From Micromonospora sp. H61 (lineage in GTDB: Bacteria > Actinomycetota > Actinomycetes > Mycobacteriales > Micromonosporaceae), in the NCBI RefSeq assembly GCF_018070325.1, contig NZ_JAGPXY010000021.1:1-64000 (forward strand): a DNA stretch of 64,000 nt. The letters run 5' to 3'. The translations under genes and the position numbers were made by a program. Below the pieces are notes generated by a model, which was not told the origin of the DNA, made no database searches, and was given only the letters and a program-made list of their open reading frames with translations. Below, one piece after another: positions 60,147 to 64,000 of the stretch; positions within the stretch are counted from its first letter, which is position 1; each line of letters begins with the position of its first letter.

Positions 60147-62969
60147 ATGACCGTAGAGCAGTTCGCCACCCGTCACATCGGTCCCGGCCCCGACGATGAG
60201 CGTCGGATGCTGGAGGTCGTCGGGCACGACTCCATCGACGAGCTGATGGACGCCGCGATCCCCGAGGTGATCCGCTGGCACGGCACCCTCGACCTGCCCG
60301 ACCCGGCCACCGAGGCCGAGACGATCGCCGAGCTGCGGGCCCTCGCGGCGCGTAACACCGTCGCCGTCTCCATGATCGGGCTGGGGTACCACGGCACGCA
60401 CACCCCGGCGGTGATCCGCCGCAACGTGCTCGAGGACCCGGCCTGGTACACGGCGTACACGCCGTACCAGCCGGAGATCAGCCAGGGCCGCCTGGAGGCG
60501 CTGCTGAACTTCCAGACCATGGTCACCGACCTGACCGGCCTGACCACCGCGAACGCCTCCATGCTCGACGAGGGCACCGCGGCTGCGGAGGCGATGACCC
60601 TGGCGCGGCGGGCCTCCAAGAGCAAGAGCGGCGTGTACGTCGTCGACGCCGACGCGTTGCCGCAGACCATCGCGGTGATCACCAGCCGGGCCGAGCCGCT
60701 CGGCATCGACGTGCGGGTCCTCGACGTGCAGCGCGACGAGTTGCCGGCGGAGTTCTTCGGCCTGCACCTGCAGTACCCGGGGGCGTCCGGGGCGGTGCGC
60801 GACCACGCCAGCCTCGTGGCGGCGGCGCACGCCGTCGGCGCCCTGGTGACCGTCGCGGCGGACCTGCTGGCGTTGACGCTGCTGCGCGCACCGGGGCAGA
60901 TCGGCGCGGACATCGCCGCCGGCACCACCCAGCGTTTCGGCGTACCGATGGGCTTCGGTGGGCCGCACGCCGGTTACCTGGCGGTGCGCTCGGGCCTGGA
61001 GCGGATGCTGCCCGGGCGCCTGGTCGGGGTGTCACGCGACGCGGACGGCAACCCGGCCTACCGGTTGGCGTTGCAGACCCGTGAGCAGCACATCCGGCGG
61101 GAGAAGGCGACCAGCAACATCTGCACCGCGCAGGTGCTGCTCGCGGTGATGGCCGGCATGTACGCCGTCTACCACGGCCCGGACGGGCTGCGCGACATCG
61201 CGACGCGTACCCATGCGATGGCGGCGCGGCTCGCGGCCGGGTTGCGCGCCGGTGGGGTGGACGTCGCCGACGTCGCGTTCTTCGACACCGTCACCGCGAC
61301 CGTGCCGGGGCGGGCCGCCGAGGTGGTGGCCGCCGCCGCCGACCGTGGTGTCAACCTGCGGCTGGTCGACGCCGACCGGGTGGGGGTGTCCTGCGACGAG
61401 ACCACTACCGACGCGCACCTGGCGCAGGTGTGGGAGGCGTTCGGGGTGCCCGCCTTCGACGCCGACGTGGACGCCGCCCTGCCGGTCGACCTGACGCGCG
61501 GCAGCGACTTCCTCACCCACCCGGTGTTCCGCAGCCACCACTCCGAGACGGCGATGCTGCGCTACCTGCGGCGGCTGTCGGACTTCGACTACGCCCTGGA
61601 CCGGGGCATGATCCCGCTCGGGTCGTGCACGATGAAGCTGAACGCGACCACCGAGATGGAGCCGGTCAGCTGGGCGGAGTTCGCGAACATCCACCCGTTC
61701 GCGCCCGACGCGCAGACCGTCGGGTACCGGGAGATGATCGGTCAGCTGGAGTCGTGGCTGGCCGAGGTGACCGGCTACGACGCGGTGAGCGTGCAGCCCA
61801 ACGCCGGTTCGCAGGGTGAGCTGGCCGGGTTGCTGGCGATCCGCTCGTACCACGCGTCGCGGGGTGAGACGCACCGCGACGTGTGCCTGATCCCGTCGTC
61901 GGCGCACGGCACGAACGCGGCGTCGGCGGTGATGGCCGGCATGCGGGTCGTGGTGGTGGCCTGCGACGACGACGGCAACGTCGACCTCGTCGACCTGGAC
62001 GCGAAGATCGACAAGCACCGCGACGCGCTCGCCGCGATCATGGTGACGTACCCGTCCACGCACGGTGTGTACGAGACGGGCATCGCGTCGCTGTGCGCGA
62101 AGGTCCACGACGCCGGCGGGCAGGTGTACGTCGACGGGGCGAACCTCAACGCCCTGGTCGGGTTCGCCAAGCCCGGCAAGTTCGGCGCGGACGTGTCGCA
62201 CCTGAACCTGCACAAGACGTTCTGCATCCCGCACGGCGGCGGTGGCCCCGGGGTGGGTCCGGTGGCGGTCCGCGCGCACCTGACGCCGTTCCTGCCCGGT
62301 GACCCGCTGGGCGCGCACGTGGACGCCACGCCGGCGATCTCGGCGGCGAAGTACGGGTCGGCGGGGATCCTGCCGATCCCGTGGGCGTACCTGCGGATGA
62401 TGGGCGCCGAGGGGCTGACCCGGGCCACCGGTGTGGCGGTGCTCGCGGCGAACTACGTGGCGGCGCGGCTGCGGGGGCACTTCCCGGTGCTGTACGCCGG
62501 CAACAAGGGCCTGGTGGCCCACGAGTGCATCCTCGACCTGCGGCCGTTGACGAAGGCGACCGGGGTGAGCGTCGACGACGTGGCGAAGCGGCTGATCGAC
62601 TACGGCTTCCACGCGCCCACGATGTCGTTCCCGGTGGCGGGGACGCTGATGGTGGAGCCGACCGAGAGCGAGGACCTGGCCGAGCTGGACCGGTTCTGCG
62701 ACGCGATGATCGCGATCCGCGCGGAGATCGAGCAGGTGGGTTCCGGGGCGTGGCCGGTAGGGGACAACCCCCTGGCCAACGCGCCGCACACCGCGGCGAT
62801 GGTCAGCGGTGACGAGTGGTCGCACGCGTACCCGCGGTCGGTGGGCGCGTACCCGGCCGGGGTGGACCGGGCCGGCAAGTACTGGCCGCCGGTGCGGCGC
62901 ATCGACGGCGCGTACGGCGACCGGAACCTGGTCTGCTCGTGCCCGTCGCCGGAGGCGTTCGAAGACTGA
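60147..62969 (+). CDS. gcvP: Glycine dehydrogenase (decarboxylating), P protein
   Basis: 940 residues from ATG 60147 (GGGAG 8 bases upstream); the longer frame from 59961 runs through the riboswitch. The single-chain P protein starts [17 protein letters not shown], with [11 protein letters not shown] and [16 protein letters not shown] in the first half. The second half has the PLP lysine in [18 protein letters not shown]. It decarboxylates glycine and passes the aminomethyl group to the H protein (49918-50298). gcvT is not in the window. Confidence 0.95.
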   Translation: MTVEQFATRHIGPGPDDERRMLEVVGHDSIDELMDAAIPEVIRWHGTLDLPDPATEAETIAELRALAARNTVAVSMIGLGYHGTHTPAVIRRNVLEDPAWYTAYTPYQPEISQGRLEALLNFQTMVTDLTGLTTANASMLDEGTAAAEAMTLARRASKSKSGVYVVDADALPQTIAVITSRAEPLGIDVRVLDVQRDELPAEFFGLHLQYPGASGAVRDHASLVAAAHAVGALVTVAADLLALTLLRAPGQIGADIAAGTTQRFGVPMGFGGPHAGYLAVRSGLERMLPGRLVGVSRDADGNPAYRLALQTREQHIRREKATSNICTAQVLLAVMAGMYAVYHGPDGLRDIATRTHAMAARLAAGLRAGGVDVADVAFFDTVTATVPGRAAEVVAAAADRGVNLRLVDADRVGVSCDETTTDAHLAQVWEAFGVPAFDADVDAALPVDLTRGSDFLTHPVFRSHHSETAMLRYLRRLSDFDYALDRGMIPLGSCTMKLNATTEMEPVSWAEFANIHPFAPDAQTVGYREMIGQLESWLAEVTGYDAVSVQPNAGSQGELAGLLAIRSYHASRGETHRDVCLIPSSAHGTNAASAVMAGMRVVVVACDDDGNVDLVDLDAKIDKHRDALAAIMVTYPSTHGVYETGIASLCAKVHDAGGQVYVDGANLNALVGFAKPGKFGADVSHLNLHKTFCIPHGGGGPGVGPVAVRAHLTPFLPGDPLGAHVDATPAISAAKYGSAGILPIPWAYLRMMGAEGLTRATGVAVLAANYVAARLRGHFPVLYAGNKGLVAHECILDLRPLTKATGVSVDDVAKRLIDYGFHAPTMSFPVAGTLMVEPTESEDLAELDRFCDAMIAIRAEIEQVGSGAWPVGDNPLANAPHTAAMVSGDEWSHAYPRSVGAYPAGVDRAGKYWPPVRRIDGAYGDRNLVCSCPSPEAFED

Positions 62970-63119
62970 CAACGCCGCAGCCGGTCGAGCACTGACGACG
63001 GCGCGCCGGGGCGGGCGGTACGGCCTGCCCCGGCAGCCGCTGCGACCTGGGCGGGGACGTCCCTTACCGGGGGACTAGCCTGGGTCGACGGCGGCTAAAC
63101 GGTGACGCTGAGTGGTCGG

Positions 63120-63320
63120 TCAGGCCACGAGGGCGTGGCGGGCGGGGCCGCGGTGCGGTGCGATGCTGCTGCCGTCGGGAAGCAGTTCGCCGGTGTCCTC
63201 GAAGACGATGACACCGTTGCAGAGCAGGCTCCAGCCCTGCTCACGGAAGCAGGCGAGGACCCGCGCGGCTTCCCGGTCGGTGGCTTCAGCGGAGGGGCAG
63301 GTCGGTTGGTGCTGGCACAT
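63120..63320 (-). CDS. DUF5999 small cysteine-containing protein
   Basis: 66 residues from ATG 63320 (CGGAGAA 4 bases upstream). MCQHQPTCPSA, then RVLACFREQGWSLLCNGVIVFEDTGELLPDG, fits DUF5999 proteins of actinomycetes. Four cysteines (2, 8, 21, 31) could bind metal. Function unknown. The 150-base gap after gcvP shows no clear terminator. Confidence 0.8.
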   Translation of the reverse strand: MCQHQPTCPSAEATDREAARVLACFREQGWSLLCNGVIVFEDTGELLPDGSSIAPHRGPARHALVA

Positions 63321-63443
63321 CGGGTTCTCCGGACTGTGGGGGCACTGTGTCATGGTTCACATGACCAGTGACGCACAGTACCAAGCGAAAGTGTCCAGCA
63401 TCGAGCAGGTGCCCGCCTGGTGCACGGGAAATCCACTGAACGG

Positions 63444-64000
63444 ATGAGGAAGGTTGGACCGTACGGCGTGGAAACGCTCCCATACGTGGACGCCGCGGAC
63501 AGCGGCCCGGCTGCGTCAGCCGCGGACAGCGGCCCGGCTGCGTCAGCCGCGGACAGCGGCCCGGCTGCGTCGGCCGCCTACCGCAGCGCCGCGTCGATCG
63601 AGGTACCCGCCGCGCCGGCCGCGTGCCGGGATGCGCTGACCGAACGCGCCCGCCTGCACTGGTCTCGCGGCGACGGCGGTGACCCCGCGGCCCTCGCCGA
63701 GGAGTTCCTCGCCGCGCACGGCCTACCCCTGCACGACCTGACCCGACCGGCCACCGGCCAGCACGGCACCGGGGTCTGCGGCGCGGCGCTGTACCTGTCC
63801 GCCGCCGCCGGGGCGCTGCTGGCCGGCGCCCCCACCGGGGCACCCGAACCCGCGCCGGCCCTGCCCGACCTCGCCGTCGTCGTCTACCAGCACGGCCCCA
63901 CCCGGGTCACCCGGCCCGGCCCACCGTCGTCGTGGCGGCTCGGCGAGTGGGCCGAGAGCTGGACCCCCGGCCAGCACGCCGCCGCCGTCGACGCGGTCCG
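63444..64000 (+). CDS. Probable chorismate-binding enzyme, N-terminal part (cut by window edge)
   Basis: An open frame from ATG 63444 (or GTG 63468) runs to the window end without a stop. After a repeat region it reads RDALTERARLHWSRGDGGD, then LYLSAAAGALLAGAP, LAVVVYQHGPTRV and WAESWTPGQHAAAVDAV. That final segment resembles the start of the chorismate-binding domain in aminodeoxychorismate/anthranilate synthase component I. The N-terminal domain is divergent. Identification needs the part beyond the window. Confidence 0.5.
   Translation, partial: MRKVGPYGVETLPYVDAADSGPAASAADSGPAASAADSGPAASAAYRSAASIEVPAAPAACRDALTERARLHWSRGDGGDPAALAEEFLAAHGLPLHDLTRPATGQHGTGVCGAALYLSAAAGALLAGAPTGAPEPAPALPDLAVVVYQHGPTRVTRPGPPSSWRLGEWAESWTPGQHAAAVDAV
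63492..63572 (+). repeat. Three tandem 27-bp repeats inside a coding region
   Basis: Three nearly identical 27-bp units code for AADSGPAAS three times near the N terminus of the last gene. Units differ in one base. Because 27 is a multiple of 3, changes in copy number keep the frame and alter only linker length. Confidence 0.8.

Noticed and set aside
61032..62972. 646-codon minus-strand frame opposite gcvP
   Set aside because: Composition is that of a shadow frame (Arg, Val, His) and gcvP is certain on the other strand.
63454..63639. 61-codon frame with RTAARLRQP repeats
   Set aside because: It is the +1 shadow of the longer frame (63444 onward) that stays open to the window end.

Overview
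This is about 64 kb of chromosome from a high-GC Gram-positive actinomycete. GTG starts, strong GGAGG ribosome sites and G/C-ending codons are seen throughout. The order CDP-alcohol transferase / DUF881 / small basic protein / DUF881 / gcvH / garA / ftsR-type MerR / DUF151 / MerR is the conserved actinobacterial cell-cycle neighbourhood. Gene content and dispersed palindromes suggest the Micromonosporaceae (Micromonospora or a relative); that genus-level call is inference. No transposase, integrase, phage gene or CRISPR array was seen.

Layout. (1) 1-3.6 kb: the end of a glycosyltransferase gene, a DUF4012 membrane protein and an LPXTG-type wall protein. (2) 3.9-13.8 kb: two near-identical direct copies (about 1.1 kb) of a secreted lysozyme-like gene with its whole leader. 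Each leader carries three evenly spaced ECF-sigma-type promoter motifs. Between the copies lie an MFS exporter, a small winged-helix protein, a geranylgeranyl-reductase-like flavoprotein, a Tat-exported 5'-nucleotidase, an SDR and a coupled nucleotidyltransferase pair resembling a toxin/antitoxin module. (3) 13.9-28.1 kb: a two-armed NTP-dependent conflict island. The + strand arm has a beta-rich adaptor, a zinc-ribbon GTPase, a GAP1-type protein, a membrane zinc-ribbon GTPase and a membrane microprotein. The - strand arm has Trypco1, trypsin-VMAP, a MoxR ATPase and a vWA/NTPase/TPR protein. The arms converge and their stop codons overlap. This is the most interesting part of the window. (4) 28.3-36.9 kb: a selenocysteine formate dehydrogenase (in-frame TGA with a bacterial SECIS hairpin), its Fe-S and NrfD-like subunits, tRNA-Sec, selA and selB, all on one strand. 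(5) 36.9-46.6 kb: an alcohol dehydrogenase/TetR divergent pair with operators, a CNNM/CBS membrane protein, a HhH glycosylase, a universal stress protein, a DUF574 methyltransferase and a SpoIIE-type phosphatase/MarR pair. (6) 46.9-55.7 kb: the conserved cell-division/GarA cluster, a truncated haemoglobin, a flavohaemoglobin and a DivIVA-like protein. (7) 55.8-64 kb: a methyltransferase, DUF1905, an NAD(P)-binding protein, a MerR-PP2C fusion, a sirtuin, glycine-riboswitch-controlled gcvP, DUF5999 and the start of a probable chorismate-binding enzyme.

How the genes work together. The fdh-tRNA-sel block holds an enzyme and most of the machinery for its own Sec insertion; selD is not here. gcvH and gcvP are two parts of glycine cleavage placed 10 kb apart, with a glycine riboswitch seen only on gcvP. 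In the conflict island, the protease, MoxR and vWA parts resemble one published ternary-system type, and the double GTPase and GAP1 parts another. Domain names rest on reading motifs by eye; no database search was possible.
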